The position numbers and the translations under genes were made by a program. 64,000 nucleotides of DNA from an uncultured Lachnospiraceae bacterium (GTDB taxonomy: Bacteria; Bacillota; Clostridia; Lachnospirales; Lachnospiraceae): positions 1-64,000 of the forward strand of contig CAMVHB010000005.1 in NCBI GenBank assembly GCA_947167155.1, written 5' to 3'. Shown here piece after piece: positions 26,621-33,528 of this stretch. Position 1 is the stretch's first letter; each line of letters starts with the position of its first letter. The notes under the pieces are model-generated. The model ran no database searches. It was not told the DNA's origin and saw only the letters and a list, made by a program, of their open reading frames with translations.

Positions 26621-28174
26621 TCAGGGCATGAGCGAATAATCATTGATATTCAGATTGAGATAAGGATTATAATAAGGATCCCCCTTCAAAAGCTCCTTTT
26701 CCCAGCGCGCCTTAAAAAAATCTATCTCGCTGTTGAAGCGCTTCACCTTTTTGGGAGTATCCTCGACCCCTCTCGACTTTGACTCATAGTGAAAGAAGGT
26801 GGCAAATGGATAATAGATAATGAGCTTTTCCTCTTTCCTCAGTTTCATGCAAAGGTCAACATCATTGAAAGCGACCGCAAGTTCCTCCGTAAAGCCGGAA
26901 ATCTCTTCAAAATCAGACCTTTTCATGAGAAGGCATGCGGCTGTAACGGCTGAAAGCTCCTGCACAACGCATATCCTGTTCATGTATCCGGGATCATCTT
27001 TTTTGGCTCCCGAGAAAGCATTTGCGGCTACTCCGCCGACTCCGAGGGTGACTCCGGCGTGCTGTATGGTTCCATCCTCGTAATAAAGCCTTGCACCCAC
27101 GGCTCCGACATTTGGAAGATGTGCTATTGCAAGCATATTTTTTATGCTGTCAGGATCTATCATCTCCGTATCATTGTTCAAAAGCAAAAGAAACTCGCCC
27201 TTTGCCTTTGAAACACCGAAATTGTTGATCCTTGAGTAATTAAAGCCTCCCTCGTATCGAAGCACTCTGATCGATTCGTTTTCCCTTGAAAGCTTCTCAT
27301 AGTAAGAAAAAGTCTCCGGAAGAGAACTGTTGTTTTCAACTATGATGATCTCAAGTTTTTTGTAGGTTGATCTTTCAAGGCTTTTTAAGCACTTTTCAAG
27401 TTCATCCGTGTGATCCTTGTTGGGGATGATCACGGAGACGAGAGGCTCATCACTGTTTTTGATGCAAAGCAAAAAGGTACCCTTTGCTTCGCCCAATTCA
27501 ACCTCTGCATCGATGCCGATCCTTTTGAAATGTGCCGATACCGCTCTCCTTCCGCCTTCAAAGCTCACTGTCCGGTCACCGGAAAAAGTGCTGTGGTAGT
27601 AAACACCGGGGAAGTGAAATGCTCTGCCCTTTTCAAGGAGCCTGAGCTTTAAGTCGAGAAGCGCTGCCTCGGGGTCGTTGGAAAAAGCTTCATCAAGCCC
27701 GCCAGCTTCAATGAAGGCGCTTTTCTTTACAGCGAAGCCCCTTCCTATATAGTCAAAGGAACAAAGATAATATATCGACTCATCGGGCTTTAATGAGGGC
27801 TCATAGAATTTTTTGTCTTCCCCGATCCTGTCGCAGTCCGTGTATATCAGCACTGCATCGGGAGCTTCTTTTGCCGCAGTCCTTATTGCAGCAGAAAAGA
27901 TTTTCTCTGAAAAGTCAGTCTCCTGGAAAGAGACATAATCAGACTTTGAGTCATATGCTCTTTCATTTGCATTTTTAAGCCATTCTGTGTTTTGGGGTTC
28001 GATCTTTATGAACTCAAGTTGTATATCGCCGGAATTTTTTGAAAGCGCTTCAGCCACCTTCTTTTTCATGACGGGGAAGTACTTTTTTGTCCACTCATCA
28101 TAGCTTCCCAAAAAAGATTTCGGTTCTTCCTTCGTACCGAATATTCGTCGTTTTATCTTTCGTAAAAGATCCAT
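26621..28174 (-). CDS. GT2 glycosyltransferase with eroded N-terminal domain
   Basis: 517 aa. The C-terminal half is a good GT2 domain (VSVIIPNKDH; IVENNS; LLNNDTEM; FNDVDLCMKL; ending in KGDPYYNPYLN like its neighbour). The N-terminal ~240 residues keep GT2-like landmarks (LIYTDCDRI, YEPSLKPD) but lack the nucleotide-binding P-V-Y-N start and the metal-site DDD context, so that half looks degenerate. It shares the YDEWTKKYFP-type leader of tandem GT2 proteins. GGAGG precedes the ATG; a candidate -10 (TGGTAAAAT, 28206-28198) lies upstream, so this gene may head the GT2-GT2-dgt-dnaG directon. Confidence 0.85.
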   Translation of the reverse strand: MDLLRKIKRRIFGTKEEPKSFLGSYDEWTKKYFPVMKKKVAEALSKNSGDIQLEFIKIEPQNTEWLKNANERAYDSKSDYVSFQETDFSEKIFSAAIRTAAKEAPDAVLIYTDCDRIGEDKKFYEPSLKPDESIYYLCSFDYIGRGFAVKKSAFIEAGGLDEAFSNDPEAALLDLKLRLLEKGRAFHFPGVYYHSTFSGDRTVSFEGGRRAVSAHFKRIGIDAEVELGEAKGTFLLCIKNSDEPLVSVIIPNKDHTDELEKCLKSLERSTYKKLEIIIVENNSSLPETFSYYEKLSRENESIRVLRYEGGFNYSRINNFGVSKAKGEFLLLLNNDTEMIDPDSIKNMLAIAHLPNVGAVGARLYYEDGTIQHAGVTLGVGGVAANAFSGAKKDDPGYMNRICVVQELSAVTAACLLMKRSDFEEISGFTEELAVAFNDVDLCMKLRKEEKLIIYYPFATFFHYESKSRGVEDTPKKVKRFNSEIDFFKARWEKELLKGDPYYNPYLNLNINDYSLMP

Positions 28175-28290
28175 ACAAACCTCCGCGGCAACAAGTTATT
28201 TTACCACATCGAGAAGCTCTATATAATTTTTTTTTGAAAAGAAGGGAGGATGTTAAAATACACTTACAAAAGTATGTTGGAACTATTATC

Positions 28291-28319
28291 TGTTCATTTT
28301 AATGAAAAAATGTTATAGT
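28291..28319 (+). promoter_or_regulatory. Promoter of the DtxR-like regulator
   Basis: An extended -10 element TGTTATAGT (28311-28319), with a weak -35 TGTTCA 17 bases upstream. It lies 40 bases before the chosen start codon. Confidence 0.5.
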
Positions 28320-28358
28320 AGGCGGAAATTAGTTTTAGACTCTATGGAGGCAAGACCT

Positions 28359-28727
28359 ATGGTTATCAGAAAGAGCGCAGAGGATTATCTTGAAGCAATG
28401 CTGATGCTGAAAGAAGAGAAGGGCTACATCAGATCAGTAGATATCGCAGACCGGCTGAACGTGGCGCGTCCGTCGGTAAGCTACAGTGTGAAGAATCTCC
28501 GTGAAAACGGTTATCTTTCAATGGACAAATCCGGCTTCATCACCCTTTCCGAAAGCGGAGCGGCTATAGCCGAGAAGATCTACACCCGCCACAAGGTGCT
28601 TACGAAATTCTTCGTCTCGCTCGGTGTAAATGAGGAGATCGCAAAGGAGGACGCCTGCAAGGTAGAGCACGACCTTTCGGACGAGACCTTTGATGCCCTG
28701 TTAAAGCATGTCGGCGAGGGGGACTGA
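28359..28727 (+). CDS. DtxR/MntR-family metal-dependent regulator (short form)
   Basis: 122 aa. N-terminal winged helix (SAEDYLEAMLML..., VDIADRLNVARPSVSYSVKNLRENGYL) and the helical dimerisation/metal domain (RHKVLTKFFVSLGV...AKEDACKVEHDLSDETFDAL), as in MntR. The C-terminal SH3-like domain of DtxR/IdeR is absent, as in manganese sensors. GGAGG lies eight bases before ATG 28359; the longer frame from 28302 crosses the promoter. It is convergent with the zinc-sensor gene, seven bases apart. It probably senses Mn or Fe; the target is not visible here. Confidence 0.85.
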   Translation: MVIRKSAEDYLEAMLMLKEEKGYIRSVDIADRLNVARPSVSYSVKNLRENGYLSMDKSGFITLSESGAAIAEKIYTRHKVLTKFFVSLGVNEEIAKEDACKVEHDLSDETFDALLKHVGEGD

Positions 28728-28734
28728 AGCGTCC

Positions 28735-29022
28735 TCATTCCTTGAGATGCTCAGCCCCCGCAAGAATAATGGATCTCACATGCTCGTCATCAAGCGAATA
28801 GAATACCTGCTTTCCATCCCGTCTTGAGCGAACGAGACGGTTTGTTTTAAGGAAACGCAGCTGGTGCGAGACAGCGGACTGGTTCATGGAAAGGCTCTCT
28901 GCTATATCTGCGACACATAGTTCTTTTTCAAACAGGGCATAGAGTATCCTTATTCTTGTGGAATCTCCGAATATCTTGAAAACTTCGGCAAGGTCATAAA
29001 GATCTTCTTCATCAAGCTTCAT
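28735..29022 (-). CDS. ArsR/SmtB-family zinc/cadmium-responsive repressor
   Basis: 95 aa. Winged helix (FKIFGDSTRIRILYAL; MNQSAVSHQLRFLKTNRLV; GKQVFYSL). The last helix carries D-x-H-(x10)-H-x2-E (DEHVRSIILAGAEHLKE), matching spacing of the alpha-5 Zn site of SmtB/CzrA. The alpha-3N cysteine motif is half present (ELCVADI, with one Cys of the CadC ELCVCDI). So it is most likely a zinc or cobalt sensor. It is the last gene of the HMA-ATPase-ArsR operon and should repress the palindromic operator upstream. Confidence 0.9.
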   Translation of the reverse strand: MKLDEEDLYDLAEVFKIFGDSTRIRILYALFEKELCVADIAESLSMNQSAVSHQLRFLKTNRLVRSRRDGKQVFYSLDDEHVRSIILAGAEHLKE

Positions 29023-29034
29023 TGCACACCTCTC

Positions 29035-30924
29035 TCACAGCCTTTTTACGACGAGCGCCCTTATTGCATTAAGGACCGCTATTATCATAACCCCGACATC
29101 CGCAAATATCGCGATCCACATGTTCGCTATCCCGAGAGCCCCAAGCATGAGACACACAAACTTCACTCCGATAGCGAACCAGATATTTTCATAAACTATC
29201 CTCATGCACTTCTTTGAGATGCGGATCGCCTTGCTGATCTTCATGGGATCATCATCCATCAAAACTATGTCGCTGGCCTCTATCGCGGCATCGCTCCCGA
29301 GAGCCCCCATCGCGATCCCGATATCGGCGCGTCCGAGTACCGGCGCATCATTTATCCCGTCACCTACAAAGACGACTATATCTTTTTCGTTTTCTTTTTC
29401 AGAAAGAAGCCTCTCAACAGCCTCTACCTTTTCGTTTGGAAGAAGCTCGGAATATACTTCATCAATATCAAGCCTCTTTGCTGTTTCCTCACCTATCCGT
29501 TTCAGGTCTCCCGTCAGCATAACAGTCCTTCTTACGCCTGCCGCCTTAAGCGAACGGACTGCTTCATGAGCACTCTCTTTTACAGTATCGGATATCACAA
29601 GATGACCGCAGTACTCATTATCAATGGCTATATGGACTATAGTCCCCACACTGTGGCAGTCAATGCATGAAATACCAAGCTTTTCCATAAGGCGCGAGTT
29701 TCCTGCAGCGACAAGATGTCCGTCAACAGATGCTTTGATGCCATTCCCTCCGATCTCTTCAACGTCTGAGACTATCGTTTCGTCAATGGATTTTTTGTAT
29801 GCCCTTCTGATACTTTGGGCGATCGGGTGGCCTGATGCGGATTCTGCATGGGCAGCGAAAAAGAGGAGCTTTTCCTTATCAAGAGTTGAATGATGAAGGT
29901 CGTTCACCTCAAAGACGCCTTTGGTCATTGTACCGGTCTTGTCAAAAGCAACAGTACGCGTCTTTGAAAGCGCTTCAAGAAAATTTGAGCCCTTCACAAG
30001 AACGCCTTCACGGCTTGCCCCGCCTATCCCGGCAAAAAAACTCAGGGGGATGCTTATCACAAGAGCGCAGGGGCAGCTTATGACAAGAAATGTAAGAGCA
30101 CGGTAGATCCAGTCGCTCCACCCGGGAAGATTATGAAATGCAATATTGATAAGAGGCGGAAGAATCGCAAGTGCCAAGGCAGAAAGACACACAGCCGGAG
30201 TATAGACACGGGCGAACCTTGTGATGAAGGCTTCAGACTTTGACTTTCTTGAGGTCGAGTCTTCAACCAGCTCAAGTATCTTTGAAACGGTGGAGTCCCC
30301 GAATTCTTTAGTTGTCCTTATTGAAAGGACACCGGACATATTGATGCATCCGCTTATCACTTCATCATCCTTCTCTGCTGTGCGGGGAACGCTCTCGCCG
30401 GTAAGCGCCTTGGTGTCAAGCGTACTCCTGCCTTCTGTCACGATACCGTCTATCGGGATCTTCTCTCCGGGATTTACGATGATGACGGAGCCTATCTCAA
30501 CATCATCGGGATCAACCTTTTCAAGCTCACCATTATCATTTCTGATATTTGCATAATCAGGTCTTATATCCATCAGAGCGCTGATATTCTTTCTGGACTT
30601 TCCGACAGCCACCGACTGAAAGAATTCCCCGATCTGGTAGAAAAGCATCACGGCAACAGCCTCGAGATAGTCTCCGCTATGATTGATGAGAGCTATCACA
30701 AAGGCTCCGACGGTTGCTATCGCCATCAGGAAATTCTCGTCAAAGGGCTTCAGATTGATAATACCGTGAACGGCCTTCTTTACGATGTCAAAGCCAATGA
30801 TGAGATACGGGATGAGATAAAGGAAAAACCGATACAGCCCGTCAATCGGAATGAATTGAAAAATAATGAGAAGGACTGCCGTAATTATAATACGGCAGAG
30901 CATGATCTTCTGCTTCTTTGTCAT
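29035..30924 (-). CDS. P1B-type heavy-metal efflux ATPase (Zn/Cd/Pb type)
   Basis: 629 aa. It has the TGES actuator loop (ALTGESVP), the metal-site CPC in SCPCAL (~281), phosphorylation motif DKTGTMTKG (~328), the HP motif (SGHPIA), and GDGINDAP. The last membrane helices carry the P1B-2 signature: Lys in GVKFVCL and Asp in FADVGVMIIAVLNAIR. It exports Zn2+, Cd2+ or Pb2+. Unlike ZntA/CadA it has no N-terminal HMA domain; a free HMA protein is encoded 24 bases upstream in the same operon. Confidence 0.92.
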   Translation of the reverse strand: MTKKQKIMLCRIIITAVLLIIFQFIPIDGLYRFFLYLIPYLIIGFDIVKKAVHGIINLKPFDENFLMAIATVGAFVIALINHSGDYLEAVAVMLFYQIGEFFQSVAVGKSRKNISALMDIRPDYANIRNDNGELEKVDPDDVEIGSVIIVNPGEKIPIDGIVTEGRSTLDTKALTGESVPRTAEKDDEVISGCINMSGVLSIRTTKEFGDSTVSKILELVEDSTSRKSKSEAFITRFARVYTPAVCLSALALAILPPLINIAFHNLPGWSDWIYRALTFLVISCPCALVISIPLSFFAGIGGASREGVLVKGSNFLEALSKTRTVAFDKTGTMTKGVFEVNDLHHSTLDKEKLLFFAAHAESASGHPIAQSIRRAYKKSIDETIVSDVEEIGGNGIKASVDGHLVAAGNSRLMEKLGISCIDCHSVGTIVHIAIDNEYCGHLVISDTVKESAHEAVRSLKAAGVRRTVMLTGDLKRIGEETAKRLDIDEVYSELLPNEKVEAVERLLSEKENEKDIVVFVGDGINDAPVLGRADIGIAMGALGSDAAIEASDIVLMDDDPMKISKAIRISKKCMRIVYENIWFAIGVKFVCLMLGALGIANMWIAIFADVGVMIIAVLNAIRALVVKRL

Positions 30925-30948
30925 TTTACGGCACCCTTCAGATCAAGG

Positions 30949-31167
30949 TCAAAGCTTGATCTCGCAGTCAGACTCAACCTTTTTGCAGTTCTTCAAAACT
31001 TCCTGCATCACACTGTCTTTGTCTGCCCCATCTTCAAATTCCACCTTCATCTTCAGTGTCATGAAGTTCACCGTGCAGTCCTTCACCCCTTGCGTCTTCT
31101 TTGCTGCCTCTTCCATCTTCGCAGCGCAGTTTGCGCAGTCAACCTCAATGTCATAAGTCTTTTTCAT
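30949..31167 (-). CDS. Free heavy-metal-associated (HMA) domain protein
   Basis: 72 aa, a single ferredoxin-like HMA fold with CxxC in VDCANCA and the usual GV..C.VNF..LKM.VEF strand pattern. Extra cysteines (DCTVN, NCKK, SDCEI) are present. It corresponds to the N-terminal domain missing from the adjacent ATPase and may pass metal to it. GGGAGG lies five bases before the ATG. First gene of the operon, under the 50-bp palindrome. Confidence 0.9.
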   Translation of the reverse strand: MKKTYDIEVDCANCAAKMEEAAKKTQGVKDCTVNFMTLKMKVEFEDGADKDSVMQEVLKNCKKVESDCEIKL

Positions 31168-31190
31168 GATATCCTCCCTATTGAAACAAA

Positions 31191-31240
31191 AAGTGTATTA
31201 CAAACATGTGAACGATTGCTCATATGTTCATAATACACTT
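31191..31240 (-). promoter_or_regulatory. 50-bp imperfect palindrome, probable ArsR-type operator
   Basis: Two 25-base arms meet at 31215/31216 and match at 20 of 25 positions. The outer ten bases are perfect (AAGTGTATTA at 31191-31200 and TAATACACTT at 31231-31240). The centre contains ATGTGA-N8-TCATAT, similar to SmtB/CzrA operators. It covers the -10 box and early transcribed region of the metal-efflux operon. Confidence 0.8.
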
Positions 31241-31257
31241 CTATTTCGGAATGTCAA
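31230..31257 (-). promoter_or_regulatory. Promoter of the HMA-ATPase-ArsR operon
   Basis: On the minus strand TTGACA (31257-31252), a 16-base spacer, and TATTAT (31235-31230). The -10 box lies within the outer arm of the palindrome, so bound repressor would block polymerase. Confidence 0.8.
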
Positions 31258-31289
31258 GAAAAAGATGGGACCTGCCACTCATATGATGT

Positions 31290-32231
31290 TCATTGATCGA
31301 TCGGTGCTGCGCCTGAAAGCCTGTTCAGTTCCAATGCCTTTTCACGGGAATAGCTTTCACCGACACATTGATCCTTCCCGGTCCTCTTTGCCTGATACAG
31401 GCAGTCATCCGCCTGCCTTATCATCAGCCGAAGGTCATCCTGATGGCTTGCTGTGCCGTAAACATAACCTGCCGAAAAATGTATGCCAAGTTCATTATCC
31501 TCATATTTGATCTCTGCGACCTTTGTCTTGAGTTCTTCCGTCAGTTCCTGAAAGTTCTCTTCCTCTATTTTTGGATACAGCACAATGAATTCGTCGCCGC
31601 CGAAGCGGTAGCTGTGCTCACGTCCAAACACATCGCTCATCACATTGCCGATATTCCGAAGAACAAAATCCCCCAGGGCGTGCCCGTGCGAGTCATTTAT
31701 CCCCTTGAAATCATCAACATCAAGGATCATTGCATGAATATCACCGTCAAGATAATTCTCATAGTCCCTCAACAAAGAAAACCTGTTCCTGACGCCGGTA
31801 AGGGTGTCGAAAATGGTCGCGGCTTCAAGCGTCGTATTTTCCTTTCGAAGGTCTTTATTCATTTCCTCGAGCTTTTTCTCGTGCTGATCTTTTACCTTGT
31901 GCAGCCGGCCTATAAATAGTACGCTTACGACCACGCCGATCACTATGACAAGCAGCTTTTGAAGATTGACAGAGGTATAAAAAACAAAGCTGTGCTCTTC
32001 CGAAAAGAAAAACATGGAATAGATGATCATGATAAGTCCGCTCACTATCCCTGCGCTGTAGCCGTACAAAGACGCAAAGACGATCAGGCCTGCGATCAAT
32101 ATCATATTGGGATTCGGTATCTTAAAAAAATAAACGATCAAAACCAATGCAAACATGACCGCGGCAGCGATGACGCTCCCAAAAATCTTGTTCTTTTGGA
32201 TATTCTTTTTTGTATTATTTTCAGTATTCAT
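31290..32231 (-). CDS. Membrane diguanylate cyclase
   Basis: 313 aa. Four hydrophobic segments (~18-105) are followed by a short coiled coil and a GGDEF domain (TLTGVRNRF; DVDDFKGINDSHGHALGD; YRFGGDEFIVL). The active-site GGDEF and metal Asp residues are intact, so it should make c-di-GMP. The product-inhibition RxxD site is absent. No sensory domain other than the membrane part. Ribosome site weak (GGAT). It is followed by the metal operon; no functional link is visible. Confidence 0.88.
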   Translation of the reverse strand: MNTENNTKKNIQKNKIFGSVIAAAVMFALVLIVYFFKIPNPNMILIAGLIVFASLYGYSAGIVSGLIMIIYSMFFFSEEHSFVFYTSVNLQKLLVIVIGVVVSVLFIGRLHKVKDQHEKKLEEMNKDLRKENTTLEAATIFDTLTGVRNRFSLLRDYENYLDGDIHAMILDVDDFKGINDSHGHALGDFVLRNIGNVMSDVFGREHSYRFGGDEFIVLYPKIEEENFQELTEELKTKVAEIKYEDNELGIHFSAGYVYGTASHQDDLRLMIRQADDCLYQAKRTGKDQCVGESYSREKALELNRLSGAAPIDQ

Positions 32232-32288
32232 TTTTTATCCAAACATCATACAGCTTTTTGTAAACTTACGGAACTTCATACACCTTTT

Positions 32289-33251
32289 TCAATCTCTCCT
32301 GTGCTCATCCTTCACCATCTTCATCTCGTACATCTTCTTGTCAGCCATCTCGATATATTCATCAAGATCGATCATCCCCTCCTTTACCGGAAGGAGGACC
32401 CAGCCATAACTTGCACCGACAACGTATGGATTGTCATGCTCCGCATTATATTTCTTTACTTCCTCCTCGATCATCTCCTCCATATTTTGAAGATCAGCCT
32501 CCCCGGGAGACAGCGCAGCAAACAAAAGGAATTCGTCTCCTCCGGTGCGGACGATCCGGGTACCTTTGGGTGCCGACTTTATAAGTATCGATGAGATTGC
32601 CGCAAGAGCTTCATCTCCGGCTGCATGGCCGAAGGTATCATTCATATATTTCAGTCCATTCAGATCCGACACACAGACAAAGAGCTCCTTCCCCTTCTCT
32701 CTTGCCTCATCAAGAACTATATCAGTGTAATATTTCAGCCCCTTCCTATTGTAGCAGCCGGTCTGCTGGTCAAGCATGTTTTCTTCAAAGAGATCGTCAT
32801 ACTGAGCCTGGAGTTCCTTTAAAAGCGCCCTCTCCTCGCTCAGTGCCCGGATATATCTGGTCATGTCTTCATTAACATCCTCGAGGAGGAAGAGATAATC
32901 ATTTCCGGATATTTCATCCTCCATCGTAGCATGGCTAAAGATCACTCTTGACCAGTAATAAGAATCGTCCGAGTGCCTTATCCTGCACTCTATTGAGGTA
33001 TAGACCTTGTTCTTTAATTCATTCGGAAACCAGTTTGGATCTGTAAAGTCAAGAAAAGAAGCCCGATCCTCAGGGTGGATGTTTACAAAGAGTCTCTCAC
33101 AGATCTTTGAAAAATCCTTGCTATCCCCTGCAATGTGAGATACCTCGGCATTACAGTCAAGGACACTGCACGTCATAGTTTCCTTATCAACCGCGATTAT
33201 CATCTGGTACATACTGTTGATCGCATTCATGGCAGCATCATTAATCTTCAT
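32289..33251 (-). CDS. PAS-GGDEF diguanylate cyclase
   Basis: 320 aa, soluble. The N-terminal ~130 residues read as a PAS-type sensor (SMYQMIIAVDKETMTCSVLDCN; IHPEDRASFLDF; YYWSRVIFSH), followed by a helical linker and a GGDEF domain (QTGCYNRKGLKYY; SDLNGLKYMNDTFGHAAGDEAL; RTGGDEFLLF). The catalytic residues are intact; no RxxD inhibitory site. AAGGGGG precedes the ATG. It lies 57 bases upstream of the membrane cyclase on the same strand, so the two may be co-transcribed. Confidence 0.88.
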   Translation of the reverse strand: MKINDAAMNAINSMYQMIIAVDKETMTCSVLDCNAEVSHIAGDSKDFSKICERLFVNIHPEDRASFLDFTDPNWFPNELKNKVYTSIECRIRHSDDSYYWSRVIFSHATMEDEISGNDYLFLLEDVNEDMTRYIRALSEERALLKELQAQYDDLFEENMLDQQTGCYNRKGLKYYTDIVLDEAREKGKELFVCVSDLNGLKYMNDTFGHAAGDEALAAISSILIKSAPKGTRIVRTGGDEFLLFAALSPGEADLQNMEEMIEEEVKKYNAEHDNPYVVGASYGWVLLPVKEGMIDLDEYIEMADKKMYEMKMVKDEHRRD

Positions 33252-33274
33252 CTGTCCCCCTTATTCTTCTCCCC

Positions 33275-33316
33275 GAAAAAAACGGCAGTAACCGGCTCTA
33301 CGCAGTTACTGCCGTT
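33275..33316 (-). terminator. Terminator of the SPFH/zinc-ribbon operon
   Basis: Perfect 12-bp stem (AACGGCAGTAAC at 33281-33292 with GTTACTGCCGTT at 33305-33316), a 12-base loop and a T run on the minus strand. It ends the five-gene unit that begins at 38075. Confidence 0.92.
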
Positions 33317-33339
33317 TTCATCTGATAAGATGCGACTCT

Positions 33340-33513
33340 TCAACGGCCCTTTCCGGATACGGGAGGATGAAGATCCCATTCGGGAAAACAACTTGCAAAG
33401 CCTTCCAGATCCTTTGAAAGAACTACCTTTTCAAATTCCTTAACCTCAGTATTTTCTGAGCCGAAAAGATCCTCAAGTTCATCAAAATCATTCTTGTCTG
33501 TATTTACATCCAT
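33340..33513 (-). CDS. 57-residue acidic microprotein, unknown function
   Basis: ATG 33513 with AGGAGAG eight bases upstream; TGA at 33340-33342. The N-terminal two thirds are acidic (MDVNTDKNDFDELEDLFG) and the C-terminus carries an aromatic/proline motif, CFPEWDLHPP, followed by a basic end (GKGR). No membrane segment. It is the last gene of the SPFH operon, 15 bases after the coiled-coil gene and 24 bases before the terminator stem, which argues it is really translated. I do not recognise a family. The tail looks like a short linear motif that docks onto a partner protein, perhaps one of the zinc-ribbon proteins of the operon (inference). Confidence 0.7.
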   Translation of the reverse strand: MDVNTDKNDFDELEDLFGSENTEVKEFEKVVLSKDLEGFASCFPEWDLHPPVSGKGR

Positions 33514-33528
33514 AGCTATCTCTCCTGA

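Noticed and set aside
31191..31240. 50-bp palindrome read as a recombination or attachment site
   Set aside because: No integrase, transposase or duplicated target nearby, and its position over a -10 box with an ArsR-type core fits an operator far better.
31368..32594. Two plus-strand frames (183 and 211 aa) opposite the diguanylate cyclase genes
   Set aside because: Both lie antisense to clear GGDEF genes, lack ribosome sites and show no domain.
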